Counted from the stretch's first letter, positions 43,406-52,813 are shown. The stretch is DNA of 64,000 bases from Flavobacterium album (GCF_003096035.1 NZ_CP029186.1:2958001-3022000); one strand, 5' to 3'. The notes: generated by a model not told the origin, from the sequence alone. Program-made: numbers and translations.

Positions 43406-44578
43406 TTAATCGTGTAATTTCCTGCGTTTCCTTTCGGCGCTTATCAGGTTCAGCTCGCGGCTGGTCTGCCCGGCTACAGAGGTATTCTCCTCTGCCCTTC
43501 TTATCAGGTAAGGCATCACATCCCGCACCGGCCCGAACGGAAGGTATTTCGCCACATTATAGCCATGTGCCGCAAGGTTAAAGCTGATATTGTCGCTCAT
43601 GCCGTACAGCTGCCCGAACCATATCCTTGTGTCGTTTGTAGCAATATTGTTCTGCTGCATCAGTCCCATCAGCATGTAGGAGCTTTCCTCGTTGTGCGTA
43701 CCGGCAAAGATCGCCATTTTATCAAGATGCTCAACCATATACTGTATCGCATCATTATAATTGATGTCGGTTGCTTCTTTGGATATGCATATCGGCGACA
43801 GGTAACCCTTCTCTTCAGCGCGCTTGTTTTCCTTCTCCATGTAGGCGCCGCGCACGATCTTCATCCCGATATAAAATCCTTCTTCCTGTGCTTGTGCGTG
43901 CAGCTTTTTCAGGTAATCGAGCCTGTCGTGGCGGTACATTTGCAGTGTATTGAAAACGATGGCCTTCTCCTTGTTGTATTTGCGCATCATGTCGGCTACC
44001 AGTTCGTCGGCGGCATCCTGCATCCAGCTTTCTTCGGCATCGATAAGCAGCGCCACATCGTTGGCATGGGCCGTTTTGCACACTATCTCAAAGCGCTCCA
44101 GTACGCGTTTCCACTCAGCAGCCTCTTCTACGGTAAAAGTTTTGCCCTCGCCTAATTTCTCATATAATTCAAACCTGCCGAAACCAGTAGGCTTGAAAAC
44201 CGCAAAAGGTATCGCTGTCCGTTCTTTGGCAAACTCAATCGTCTTCAATGTTTTCTCTAAAGCTTTATCAAATTCCGATTCGGCTTCTTTTGCTTCCACC
44301 GAATAATCCAGTACTGACGACACGCCTTTGGTAAACATCTTGTCAACAACAGGAAGGCAATCTTCTTCCGTAGTGCCTCCGCAAAAATGATCGAAAACAG
44401 TGGCGCGTATAAGCCCTTCAACAGGCAGGTGCAGGTTTAGCGCAAAATTGGTCACTGCCGTACCTATCCGCACCAACGGCTGGGAAGCTATCATTTTAAA
44501 GAGAAAATAAGCCCTGTCCAGTTCGGTATCGCTTTTCAGCGCAAAAGCATCGGCCGTATTGTTGAAGATTTTTTCCAT
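43406..44578 (-). CDS. Proline dehydrogenase
   Basis: 390 aa from ATG 44578 (a longer frame to 44698 crosses the promoter). PRODH motifs: FKPTGFGRFELYEKL, LLIDAEESWMQDA, the FAD/substrate segment KIVRGAYMEKENKRA and FAGTHNEESSYM. Oxidises proline to P5C, passing electrons to the quinone pool. It is a monofunctional enzyme (no P5C dehydrogenase fusion). A -7 box lies 19 nt upstream; aroB is divergent. Confidence 0.95.
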   Translation of the reverse strand: MEKIFNNTADAFALKSDTELDRAYFLFKMIASQPLVRIGTAVTNFALNLHLPVEGLIRATVFDHFCGGTTEEDCLPVVDKMFTKGVSSVLDYSVEAKEAESEFDKALEKTLKTIEFAKERTAIPFAVFKPTGFGRFELYEKLGEGKTFTVEEAAEWKRVLERFEIVCKTAHANDVALLIDAEESWMQDAADELVADMMRKYNKEKAIVFNTLQMYRHDRLDYLKKLHAQAQEEGFYIGMKIVRGAYMEKENKRAEEKGYLSPICISKEATDINYNDAIQYMVEHLDKMAIFAGTHNEESSYMLMGLMQQNNIATNDTRIWFGQLYGMSDNISFNLAAHGYNVAKYLPFGPVRDVMPYLIRRAEENTSVAGQTSRELNLISAERKRRKLHD

Positions 44579-44596
44579 TGTTTTAAAAAATTTATG

Positions 44597-44604
44597 CAAA
44601 TATA
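44597..44604 (-). promoter_or_regulatory. -7 promoter box for proline dehydrogenase
   Basis: TATATTTG on the minus strand, exact consensus. Confidence 0.65.
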
Positions 44605-44666
44605 AATACTGTGCAATAATTAATGGTATAAAATACTTTATTTTGCTTATTCGATAAAAGATCATC

Positions 44667-45728
44667 ATGCAGCCGATAAAAACTTCAGGATATACCATTT
44701 ACTTTAATGACGACTGCTATGGCTACCTGCAGGAAGTGCTTACCTATGAAAAATACTCCGGTATCTTTATATTGGCCGACACCAATACCTCGCAGTACTG
44801 CCTGCCTAATTTCCTGGCGCAGGTGCCAACAGAGCTGCCGATAGAGATCATTGAAATCGAAGCCGGTGAAATAAATAAATCCATAGAAACCTGCATTGAG
44901 GTATGGCATGCACTGACCGATCTGGGCGCCGACAGGAAAAGCCTTATCATTAATGTTGGCGGCGGCGTGGTGACTGACCTGGGAGGGTTTGCGGCATCAA
45001 CATTCAAGCGCGGCATGGATTTTATTAATGCCCCTACCTCGCTGCTGGCAATGGTAGATGCATCGGTTGGTGGCAAGACAGGGGTCGACCTGGGCGTGCT
45101 TAAGAACCAGATCGGGGTCATTAATAATCCCGTTGCTGTACTCATCGATACGCAATTCCTTGAAACACTGCCACAGCCGGAGATGCGATCAGGACTGGCG
45201 GAGATGCTGAAGCACGGCCTGATAGCCGACAAGAAGTACTGGGATAATTTTTCGGACCTAACCGGATTGACAACTGATGACCTGGGTGTGCTGATCCATT
45301 GGTCGGTTGAGATAAAGAACAGTATCGTAGAACAGGACCCTAACGAGAAAGGGCTTCGCAAAGTGCTGAATTTCGGGCACACGATGGGGCACGCCATAGA
45401 ATCGCATTTCCTGAACAGCGCTACTCCCCTGCTCCACGGCGAAGCTATAGCGGCAGGCATGGTTCTTGAAAGTTATTTTTCGATGATAAAGGGCTTTATT
45501 GGTAGAGAAGAATATGAAACTATAAAATCGGTGCTGCTTTCTATTTTTGGCACGAATGATTTTACATCAGAGGATATAGAAAGTATAATGGCCTTACTGG
45601 TACATGATAAAAAAAACGAGGCCGGGAAGGTACAGTTCGTACTGTTGGAAAGCATCGGAAATGCAGTGATAAATCAGGAGGTGGAAAACGCATTGATAAT
45701 CAATGGGTTCGAAGACTATCAAAAGTAA
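44667..45728 (+). CDS. aroB: 3-dehydroquinate synthase
   Basis: 353 aa. NAD-binding GGGVVTDLGGFAASTFKRG and the DASVGGKTGVDLGVLKNQIG region are present, with zinc-ligand motifs GLAEMLKHG, HTMGHAIES and LLHGEAIA. Converts DAHP to 3-dehydroquinate, the second step of aromatic amino acid biosynthesis. Monocistronic, divergent from proline dehydrogenase. Confidence 0.97.
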   Translation: MQPIKTSGYTIYFNDDCYGYLQEVLTYEKYSGIFILADTNTSQYCLPNFLAQVPTELPIEIIEIEAGEINKSIETCIEVWHALTDLGADRKSLIINVGGGVVTDLGGFAASTFKRGMDFINAPTSLLAMVDASVGGKTGVDLGVLKNQIGVINNPVAVLIDTQFLETLPQPEMRSGLAEMLKHGLIADKKYWDNFSDLTGLTTDDLGVLIHWSVEIKNSIVEQDPNEKGLRKVLNFGHTMGHAIESHFLNSATPLLHGEAIAAGMVLESYFSMIKGFIGREEYETIKSVLLSIFGTNDFTSEDIESIMALLVHDKKNEAGKVQFVLLESIGNAVINQEVENALIINGFEDYQK

Positions 45729-45772
45729 CAATTTTTTAAGAGATTTGTTTTTAAATACGGATTATTATTTTT

Positions 45773-45780
45773 TACATTTG
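45773..45780 (+). promoter_or_regulatory. -7 promoter box for the small ORF/speA operon
   Basis: TACATTTG, exact consensus, 5 bp before the ATG of the 58-residue ORF. TTTG at 45744-45747 is upstream with 25-bp spacing. With so short a leader the ORF would be near leaderless. Confidence 0.6.
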
Positions 45781-45785
45781 CCGGG

Positions 45786-45962
45786 ATGAAAATAAACAAA
45801 AACATGTTTTCCCTCATCGGGAGTATCAGCAAATACATGGCTTTGGCAAACATTGGCAAGGTAACGTTTTCGTTGAGGAATATAACCGCGGGTGAGGCTT
45901 TTCACAGCATATCGAACTGCCAGGAAAAGCTCCAGATAATATATGCCAATATAAGGGTTTGA
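45786..45962 (+). CDS. Small ORF (58 aa) upstream of arginine decarboxylase
   Basis: MKINKNMFSLIGSISKYMAL start, ending IIYANIRV, stop at 45960-45962. Basic, partly amphipathic, no recognised family. The exact -7 box just upstream, ATG, clean stop and position 60 bp before speA support it as a real small gene or an upstream leader peptide. Conservation has not been checked. Confidence 0.5.
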   Translation: MKINKNMFSLIGSISKYMALANIGKVTFSLRNITAGEAFHSISNCQEKLQIIYANIRV

Positions 45963-46022
45963 AAAAAGGTGATATCTTAGGATTTTTCTTATTTTTATTA
46001 TCTTATTTATCCCTTAAAAAAC

Positions 46023-47432
46023 ATGAACACAAAATATTTCGACCTGATAAACCAAACATTCTATTTCCCTCAGGAAGAATTTACACTTAATAAAGATAAC
46101 CTTCAGTTCCATAACATAGACCTGATGAAATTGGTGGAGCAGTATGGCACACCATTGAAGTTCACTTATTTGCCGCAAATCTCCAATAACATCCGTAAAG
46201 CCAAGACATGGTTCAGGAATGCGATGGAGAAAAACAAATACGACGGTAAATATTATTATTGCTATTGCACGAAAAGCTCTCACTTTGAATATATCATGGA
46301 TGAGGCTTTTAAGAATAATATACATATTGAGACCTCTTCGGCTTTCGACATCAACATCGTTGAAAAGCTGCTTGAAAACGGGAAGATCAACAAAAACACG
46401 TATGTTATCTGCAACGGTTTCAAGAGGGACCAGTACATACAGAATATTGCGAGGCTGATAAACAACGGCCATACGCGTACCATGCCGATCATTGATAATT
46501 ATGAAGAGCTTGACCTGCTTCAGGAGCAGATACCCGGAAAGTTTAAAATAGGTATCCGTATCGCAGCCGAAGAAGAGCCTAAATTCGAGTTCTATACCTC
46601 GCGTTTGGGAATTGGCTACAAAAATATATTGCCTTTCTACCGTAAGCAAATACACGAGAACAAAAAGGTAGAGCTGAAAATGCTTCACTTCTTTATCAAT
46701 ACCGGTATAAGGGATACCTCTTATTACTGGAATGAGCTTGTGAAATGTTTGAAAGTTTACGTTAGCCTTAAAAAGGAGTGCCCGACACTGGACAGCCTTA
46801 ACATCGGCGGCGGTTTCCCTATCAAGAATTCACTGGCTTTTGAATACGATTACCAGTACATGATCGATGAGATCATTAACCAGATAAAGATCGCCTGTGA
46901 TGAAGCTGAAGTGGATGTGCCGAACATCTTTACCGAATTCGGTTCATTTACCGTTGGCGAAAGCGCAGGGGCGATATACCAGGTGCTGTACCAAAAACAG
47001 CAGAATGACAGGGAGAAATGGAACATGATCGATTCGTCGTTCATCACCACACTTCCGGACACCTGGGCTATCAATAAGCGTTTCATCATGCTTGCTGTGA
47101 ACCGCTGGAACGACCAGTATGAAAGGGTTTTATTGGGTGGGATGACATGCGACAGCGACGATTATTACAACTCAGAGCAAAACATGAACGCCATTTACCT
47201 GCCGAAATACAATAAGGAAAAGCCTTTATACATTGGCTTCTTTAATACCGGGGCGTACCAGGAAACGATTGGTGGCTACGGCGGGCTCCACCACTGCCTG
47301 ATACCACAGCCTAAGCACATCCTTATAGACCGCGATGAGAATGGCATACTGGCAACAGAAGTATTCTCTGAGCAGCAGCAGGCCGATGAGATATTAGACA
47401 TCCTCGGCTACAGCAGGAAAGAGAACAAATAA
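46023..47432 (+). CDS. speA: Arginine decarboxylase-like PLP enzyme (fold type III)
   Basis: 469 aa. Alanine-racemase-fold decarboxylase with the PLP Lys in YYYCYCTKSSHF (about residue 83). The glycine loop is SLNIGGGFPI, Cys region GGMTCDSDD and GAYQETIGGYGG. Bacteroidota annotate this as arginine decarboxylase; ornithine or diaminopimelate activity cannot be excluded by sequence. It makes agmatine, and is followed 28 bp later by a deoxyhypusine-synthase-family enzyme. Confidence 0.85.
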   Translation: MNTKYFDLINQTFYFPQEEFTLNKDNLQFHNIDLMKLVEQYGTPLKFTYLPQISNNIRKAKTWFRNAMEKNKYDGKYYYCYCTKSSHFEYIMDEAFKNNIHIETSSAFDINIVEKLLENGKINKNTYVICNGFKRDQYIQNIARLINNGHTRTMPIIDNYEELDLLQEQIPGKFKIGIRIAAEEEPKFEFYTSRLGIGYKNILPFYRKQIHENKKVELKMLHFFINTGIRDTSYYWNELVKCLKVYVSLKKECPTLDSLNIGGGFPIKNSLAFEYDYQYMIDEIINQIKIACDEAEVDVPNIFTEFGSFTVGESAGAIYQVLYQKQQNDREKWNMIDSSFITTLPDTWAINKRFIMLAVNRWNDQYERVLLGGMTCDSDDYYNSEQNMNAIYLPKYNKEKPLYIGFFNTGAYQETIGGYGGLHHCLIPQPKHILIDRDENGILATEVFSEQQQADEILDILGYSRKENK

Positions 47433-47460
47433 ACAGAACTTAGAAAATAAAATAACTGAA

Positions 47461-48432
47461 ATGAACAAAGGACCTATTAGCCAATTTATTGAAAAGTACT
47501 ACCTGCATTTTAATGCTGCCGCTTTGGTGGATGCCGCTAAAGGCTACGAAAAGCAATTGCAGGACGGTGCCCAAATGATGGTGACCCTTGCCGGGGCTAT
47601 GAGTACGGCTGAACTTGGGAAGATCTTTGCCGAAATGATCCGCCGCGATAAGGTTCAGATCATTTCATGTACCGGTGCGAATCTTGAAGAGGATATCATG
47701 AACCTTGTGGCACACTCGCATTATGAGAGGGTTCCAAATTACAGGGACCTTACGCCGCAACAGGAATGGGACCTTCTTGAAAGAGGCCTGAACCGTGTGA
47801 CCGATACGTGCATCCCCGAGCATGAAGCTTTCCGCCGCCTGCAGAAGCATATTTACAAAATATGGAAAGATGCAGACGATAAAGGCGAACGCTATTTTCC
47901 GCATGAGTTCATGTACAAGATGCTGCTTTCGGGCGTATTGGAAGAATATTATGAGATTGACCTGAAAGACAGCTGGATGTATGCCGCTGCCGAAAAGAAC
48001 CTGCCGATCATCGTACCAGGATGGGAAGACAGCACTATGGGTAATATCTTTGCTTCTTATGTTATTAAAGGTGATCTGAAAGCGTCTACCATGAAGTCGG
48101 GTATTGAATATATGACATTCCTTGCCGACTGGTATACTAAAAACAGCAGCAATGGTGTTGGATTCTTCCAGATAGGTGGAGGTATCGCTGGCGATTTCCC
48201 GATATGTGTAGTGCCGATGCTGTACCAGGATATGGAAATGCATGATGTGCCGTTCTGGAGCTATTTCTGCCAGATATCTGATTCTACGACAAGTTACGGA
48301 TCTTACTCCGGCGCTGTGCCTAATGAAAAGATCACCTGGGGGAAACTTGACATCAATACACCAAAATTTATTATCGAATCTGATGCAACTATCGTTGCAC
48401 CGCTTATATTTGCTTACTTGTTAGATTTATAA
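47461..48432 (+). CDS. Deoxyhypusine synthase family protein (probable polyamine aminopropyl/aminobutyl transferase)
   Basis: 323 aa. DHS fold: NAD-binding MVTLAGAMSTAELGKIFAEMI and SCTGANLEEDIMN, Asp/Glu pockets IPIIVPGWEDSTMGNIF, and the catalytic-Lys motif WGK at 293-295 (K295), like human K329. Bacteria generally lack eIF5A, so the substrate is likely a free polyamine or agmatine rather than a protein lysine; this is inference. Located between speA and an acidic-protein gene. Confidence 0.88.
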   Translation: MNKGPISQFIEKYYLHFNAAALVDAAKGYEKQLQDGAQMMVTLAGAMSTAELGKIFAEMIRRDKVQIISCTGANLEEDIMNLVAHSHYERVPNYRDLTPQQEWDLLERGLNRVTDTCIPEHEAFRRLQKHIYKIWKDADDKGERYFPHEFMYKMLLSGVLEEYYEIDLKDSWMYAAAEKNLPIIVPGWEDSTMGNIFASYVIKGDLKASTMKSGIEYMTFLADWYTKNSSNGVGFFQIGGGIAGDFPICVVPMLYQDMEMHDVPFWSYFCQISDSTTSYGSYSGAVPNEKITWGKLDINTPKFIIESDATIVAPLIFAYLLDL

Positions 48433-48441
48433 TACTGCTTT

Positions 48442-48867
48442 ATGAAAAGAGTTATAGTTGACTACGCCAAATTAACTAATGAAATTTTGACCCTGCTGGT
48501 TGAAAAGTTCCCCGAAGGATATGATGATTCTAATATCGTCCGCTTTAAGAATGCCCGTAACGAAACCATTGAAGCCGTAGAAGTAAGGACGGAAGACACC
48601 ATTTACCTTGTAAAAGTGAGCACCAAGCTTGCCGACAGGATCGAGAATTTCGATGACGATGATATCGACGAGCCGGCAGATGACCTTGATGCATTGAAAG
48701 ACCTTGAAGTTGGCGATGATGATGCTGATGAAAAGGAAGAAAGCGCCGATACGGATGACGATGCAGACGGTGATGACGACGATGATGAAGATGAGGATGG
48801 TTTGCCAAGGCGCAGAAATGTAGGCCTTGACGAAATTGAAGATGACGAAGACGAGGATGAAGACTAA
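48442..48867 (+). CDS. Acidic-tailed conserved protein of unknown function
   Basis: 141 aa. A folded N-terminal half (ILTLLVEKFPEGYDDSNIVRF, ETIEAVEVRTEDTIYLVKVS) is followed by a very acidic low-complexity tail (long Asp/Glu runs). Flavobacterial homologues are commonly mis-annotated (for instance as DNA primase). It starts 10 bp after the DHS-like gene's stop and is the last gene of the operon. Confidence 0.8.
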   Translation: MKRVIVDYAKLTNEILTLLVEKFPEGYDDSNIVRFKNARNETIEAVEVRTEDTIYLVKVSTKLADRIENFDDDDIDEPADDLDALKDLEVGDDDADEKEESADTDDDADGDDDDDEDEDGLPRRRNVGLDEIEDDEDEDED

Positions 48868-48888
48868 TCTTCTACCTAAAATTATATT

Positions 48889-48917
48889 AAAGAACTCTTA
48901 ACAGGGTTCTTTTTTTG
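48889..48917 (+). terminator. Terminator of the speA operon
   Basis: AAAGAACTCT / AGGGTTCTTT (one wobble) followed by TTTTTTG. Confidence 0.8.
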
Positions 48918-48952
48918 TTTTGTAAGGATTATTTTTACAAAAAAACATAACG

Positions 48953-49402
48953 ATGAAAACTACCATAGCTATCCTGGCATCAGGATTATTGTTGGCTTCC
49001 TGCCAAAAGAAAGAAGAAAAGACGGAAACCACTATTGAACAGCCCGCTGCTACTACAGTAACCGAAAAACAATGCTATCTGAAAGTTATAGCGAAGGACA
49101 GTATCATTGTTCAGGTTGAACGCGACGGCGACAGCATTCATGGAATATACCATTGGAAACCTTTCGAAAAGGATAAAAAAATAAGCACGTATAAGGGCGT
49201 GATGAATGGTAACACCGCTAATGTAGTGGCATCATCCCAACAGGAAGGAATGAATTACAAAGAAGAAGTTGTCTTTATCATTACTGACAAGAACCTGGAA
49301 GTGAAATTTGGCGAAATGGTTGAAGGCAAAGATGGCGTGTGGAAATATAAGGATATGAATGCTACTTCGAAAGAAGTACTGGATAAAGTGGATTGTAAAT
49401 AA
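48953..49402 (+). CDS. Lipoprotein of unknown function
   Basis: 149 aa. Lipobox LLLASC, acyl Cys at 17, then a Lys/Glu-Thr-rich linker and a small beta-rich domain (SIIVQVERDGDSIHGIYHWKP, MNGNTANVVASS, EVVFIITDKNLEVKFGEM). No family recognised. Own transcript presumably. Confidence 0.8.
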   Translation: MKTTIAILASGLLLASCQKKEEKTETTIEQPAATTVTEKQCYLKVIAKDSIIVQVERDGDSIHGIYHWKPFEKDKKISTYKGVMNGNTANVVASSQQEGMNYKEEVVFIITDKNLEVKFGEMVEGKDGVWKYKDMNATSKEVLDKVDCK

Positions 49403-49415
49403 GCTGTAATATAGT

Positions 49416-49539
49416 GGAACGCGGATTGAGCGAATTTACACAGATTGATGAAATCATACGCCTTTCATAATTAGTGCTAATTTGTGGAATTAGTGGCAAA
49501 ATTCGCGTGAATCAGCTCAATCCGCGTCATCCGCGTTCC
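49416..49539. repeat. Interspersed intergenic inverted repeat
   Basis: GGAACGCGGATTGAGC at the left (49416-49431) and GCTCAATCCGCGTCATCCGC then GTTCC at the right, with AT-rich 'attagtgctaatttgtgg' words between. Same wording recurs at 57540 (GGAACGCGGATGACACAG) and in a different form at 60150. Confidence 0.65.
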
Positions 49540-49546
49540 ATTTTTC

Positions 49547-50068
49547 CTATAAATATCTTTCCTTAAATATCTTTATATGATGGTTTTGGTGGCCGATAAG
49601 CAGGAAGCCTAAAGCCCTGACCGATACCGTATATCCGGAAGCCGTGCCTTTTCGCAGTAGCTCATCCTGCGTAAAAGATTTGAACATCATGATATTAGCA
49701 TGGCGTACGGCGCTCATTTCGGTAAGCAGGTCATTGATGCTCCTTTTGGTGGCATCGGTATTGGCCGCAAAGCTGTTCTCATCAAAACCAGGCAATGGCG
49801 TATTGTCATTCCGCGAAAATCGTAGTGCACGGTAGGCGAATATCCTTTCAGAATCTATAACGTGCTGTAAAATATCTTTTATAGTCCATTTGCCTTCCGC
49901 ATAACGGTAGTCGTATTTATCCATTGGGATCTCACGTACAAAATGGGTAAGATTGTGCACGCTTATTTCAAGCTCTTCCGTCAGGCTATATTCAGGATTA
50001 ACTAAGTGGATGTAGGCTTCTTCCTGGTAGGGTGCGTATTCGTCAGGAGTAATATCAGATATTTTCAT
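49547..50068 (-). CDS. DinB family protein
   Basis: 173 aa from ATG 50068. Four-helix DinB fold with likely metal-binding His in ILQHVIDSER and GHQNHHIKIFKERYL. DinB proteins include thiol transferases and others; function unknown. Monocistronic; its promoter lies just after the ppc terminator. Confidence 0.88.
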   Translation of the reverse strand: MKISDITPDEYAPYQEEAYIHLVNPEYSLTEELEISVHNLTHFVREIPMDKYDYRYAEGKWTIKDILQHVIDSERIFAYRALRFSRNDNTPLPGFDENSFAANTDATKRSINDLLTEMSAVRHANIMMFKSFTQDELLRKGTASGYTVSVRALGFLLIGHQNHHIKIFKERYL

Positions 50069-50092
50069 TAGTTTAATAAATTGGATATATAG

Positions 50093-50100
50093 CAAAGCTA
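50093..50100 (-). promoter_or_regulatory. -7 promoter box for the DinB gene
   Basis: TAGCTTTG on the minus strand, exact consensus, 24 bp before the ATG and immediately beside the terminator hairpin at 50103-50140. Confidence 0.6.
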
Positions 50101-50102
50101 CA

Positions 50103-50140
50103 AAAATGCCACATTTCACTCTACTGAAATGTGGCATTTT
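50103..50140 (-). terminator. Strong terminator hairpin of ppc
   Basis: Perfect 16-bp stem AAAATGCCACATTTCA / TGAAATGTGGCATTTT (50103-50118/50125-50140), directly after the ppc stop on the minus strand. Confidence 0.85.
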
Positions 50141-50162
50141 CGTAGTTTTAAATGAATTATAT

Positions 50163-52736
50163 TTAAGCCGAATTCCTGCTGGCGTTGATATTCCCGAACA
50201 ATGAGCGTGTTACAATTTTTTCATACACCTCCAGCTCACTTTCATCTCCATTGCCGCTTTTTATTTGTCTTATTTTGTTAAGGGCATATTGCTGTATCGT
50301 TAGCAGCGGCACAACAATATGTTCGCGCATTTTTATTGACGCTTTCCCGTCAGGGTAATTTTCCATAAGCTCTTCATAACCTGATATTTTCAGCAGGAGG
50401 CGTTTGGTTTCTAAAAATTCATTATAGATGATTTCCCAGAATTCTCCAAACTCAGGGTCGTCCTTCATGTAGGAGGTTAGTGGAAAGAACGATTTAGAAA
50501 GCGACATCATACTGTTCTCTAACAGTGTCCTGAAAAACAACGAATTATCATAAAGTGCCTGCACCTTCTCCCACTCCCCTTTTTGCTCGTATTGCCCTAA
50601 GGCATAGCCTACCCCAAAGAACCCGGGCACGTTCTGCTTCAACTGGCTCCAGGAACCTACAAAAGGTATAGCCCGCAGGTCGGCAAACACGATCCCGTCT
50701 GACTTACTCCTTTTCGAAGGGCGGCTTCCAATATTGGTTTTAGCATAATAGTTCAGCGTACTCATCTGGTCGAGGTACGGCAGGAATTTAGGATGCTGCT
50801 TGAAGGCGGTGTATTTCTCATAGCCAAGGCGCGCAAGGTCATCAACAGTTGTTTTCTGCTCTTCCGTAAACTGCTTTTTATCTTTCTCGAAAACACCATT
50901 GGTTATACCGGCGCTCAAAAGGTTTTCCAGGTTAAAGCGGCACGAATCGAGCGTACCGAAATTGGAGCTTATCGTTTGCCCCTGTATGGTAATCTGTATC
51001 TCATTATTTTCAATACTCGCCCCTTGTGAAGCATAATATTTATGCGTCTTGCCTCCGCCCCTTGCCGGCGGCCCGCCACGGCCATCGAAAAACACGACCT
51101 TAACCCCATGTTCGCGAGCCATAAGCGTCAGGTTTTCTTTTGCCTTATAAATACTCCAATTAGCCATCAGGTAACCGCCGTCTTTGGTGCCATCCGAAAA
51201 GCCCAGCATTATTGTTTGCCTGTTGCCTCTTCGCTTCAAGTGGGCGGCGTATAACTCATTTGTATAAAGCAGTTTCATTACCGAGTCGGCAGCTTTAAGG
51301 TCGTCCACAGTTTCAAATAGCGGCACTATATCTATTGGCGGCTGTTCCCAACCCAAAAGACGGAACATAGTTAAAAGCTCCAGCACATTGAGGGCACTTT
51401 CATTATTGCTTATTATATAGCGGTTGATGCCCTGCTCTCCATTATTTTCCTGTATGGTTTTTATGAGAAGGATCGACTCGAGCGTGCTGCGGGTATCTTC
51501 ATCAAAGTCTTCCGGATTAATGGTAACTTTTAAACTTTCCAGTACCTTTATTTTTCCTGCTTCATCAAATGACTCATATCCTAAAAGCTGCTTGTTGTCT
51601 GTTGACAGGAAGTTTATTATATTTTCAAATACAGCATCGTGTATCCTGCTGTTCTGCCGGATATCCAGCGACGCGAAATGAAACCCAAAAAGGTTAACCT
51701 TATTAATAAGCCCGTCTATCTCATCAGAATACAGTGACTGGTGGTTATTGACAACCAGGTCCCTTATATCTACCAAGGCTTTTTTAAGTTCTTCAAGCGT
51801 AATATAAATCTCTCCTTTTGAATAGAATACCGACCTGTACAGCTTTTGCTCGATATCCGTAATTCTTTCTTCTACACCTGTAAACGTCAGCTTTCTTTTC
51901 AGCTGGCGTATATCATTATAATAGCATTTCAATATAGAGCAGCGCAGCCTGTTTGCCACCTTGAGGGTGATTTCTGTAGTTACAAAAGGGTTGCCGTCGC
52001 GGTCGCCTCCCGGCCAAAAGCCAAATGACAATACCGGATGCTTTAGCGCACCCTCTTTATATATGGCGCCCTGCACGAAGTTGGAAATATCGCCGGCAGC
52101 CTTGTAGAATACATTCTCCAGGTACCATAGCAGGCTTACGGCTTCGTCATACGGGGTTGGCTTTTCTTTTTTTATAAAAGGCGTTTTACCCAGCTGCGAC
52201 AACAGGAGCTTCACTTCTGCCAGGCTGTTTCTTTTTATTGCCGAAGTCAGGTCGGTAATAATGCCAAGCACTGCACCCGGATAAAACTGCGTGGGGTGAG
52301 CCGTGAGTACCGCACGTACCTGGAAATCTTCGAGAAATTCCCGCAGTTCCTCCATCTGCCCACGGTTCTCTGCTTTTTCGCGGCTGTCTCGTATTGAGCC
52401 ATTGCCTTCAAGGTTATTAAGGCTTGTAAATGCTGCATCCTCTATTGCATCAAACAGCACGATCTGCCGCTCTACATACTGTATAAAACGGAACATCAGG
52501 CTAATCTTTTCTTCCTGCGTAGCGTCCTGCAAATACTTGTCTGCAAATTCATCGAATATCTGCTCCGGGCTTTTTTTGTTCTTGTAGCCCTCATCGCAAA
52601 TTTCGGAAAACAGGGGCAGCAATACGCCTGTATTATCAATCGACTGAAACGGAAGGGTTATGAAGATACTGTTGAAAAGCTGGTATTTGAGCTGTACTTC
52701 TTCGTTGAAGCGCTCAATTCTCGTAGAAGGATACAT
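50163..52736 (-). CDS. ppc: Phosphoenolpyruvate carboxylase
   Basis: 857 aa from ATG 52736 (upstream extension to 52778 rejected: it crosses the Lrp terminator). Catalytic His in VLTAHPTQFYPG, FWPGGDRDGNPFVT, LGFSDGTKDGGYLMANWS, and the glycine-rich FFDGRGGPPARGGGKTHKYY are all present. Adds bicarbonate to PEP to make oxaloacetate (anaplerosis). Stand-alone gene. Confidence 0.97.
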   Translation of the reverse strand: MYPSTRIERFNEEVQLKYQLFNSIFITLPFQSIDNTGVLLPLFSEICDEGYKNKKSPEQIFDEFADKYLQDATQEEKISLMFRFIQYVERQIVLFDAIEDAAFTSLNNLEGNGSIRDSREKAENRGQMEELREFLEDFQVRAVLTAHPTQFYPGAVLGIITDLTSAIKRNSLAEVKLLLSQLGKTPFIKKEKPTPYDEAVSLLWYLENVFYKAAGDISNFVQGAIYKEGALKHPVLSFGFWPGGDRDGNPFVTTEITLKVANRLRCSILKCYYNDIRQLKRKLTFTGVEERITDIEQKLYRSVFYSKGEIYITLEELKKALVDIRDLVVNNHQSLYSDEIDGLINKVNLFGFHFASLDIRQNSRIHDAVFENIINFLSTDNKQLLGYESFDEAGKIKVLESLKVTINPEDFDEDTRSTLESILLIKTIQENNGEQGINRYIISNNESALNVLELLTMFRLLGWEQPPIDIVPLFETVDDLKAADSVMKLLYTNELYAAHLKRRGNRQTIMLGFSDGTKDGGYLMANWSIYKAKENLTLMAREHGVKVVFFDGRGGPPARGGGKTHKYYASQGASIENNEIQITIQGQTISSNFGTLDSCRFNLENLLSAGITNGVFEKDKKQFTEEQKTTVDDLARLGYEKYTAFKQHPKFLPYLDQMSTLNYYAKTNIGSRPSKRSKSDGIVFADLRAIPFVGSWSQLKQNVPGFFGVGYALGQYEQKGEWEKVQALYDNSLFFRTLLENSMMSLSKSFFPLTSYMKDDPEFGEFWEIIYNEFLETKRLLLKISGYEELMENYPDGKASIKMREHIVVPLLTIQQYALNKIRQIKSGNGDESELEVYEKIVTRSLFGNINASRNSA

Positions 52737-52760
52737 ACGGTAATTTTTTGTTGAATTTAA

Positions 52761-52793
52761 TAAAAAACCCCCATGCAAAAAAGCATGGGGGTT
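52761..52793 (-). terminator. Intrinsic terminator of the Lrp gene
   Basis: AACCCCCATGC / GCATGGGGGTT (52766-52776/52783-52793), A run to the left gives the T tract on the minus strand. Confidence 0.85.
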
Positions 52794-52813
52794 ATAATAT
52801 TTTGATAAAAATC

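Noticed and set aside
43771..43953. Open frame on the plus strand opposite proline dehydrogenase
   Set aside because: It lies in the antisense of a conserved enzyme and lacks any start signal.
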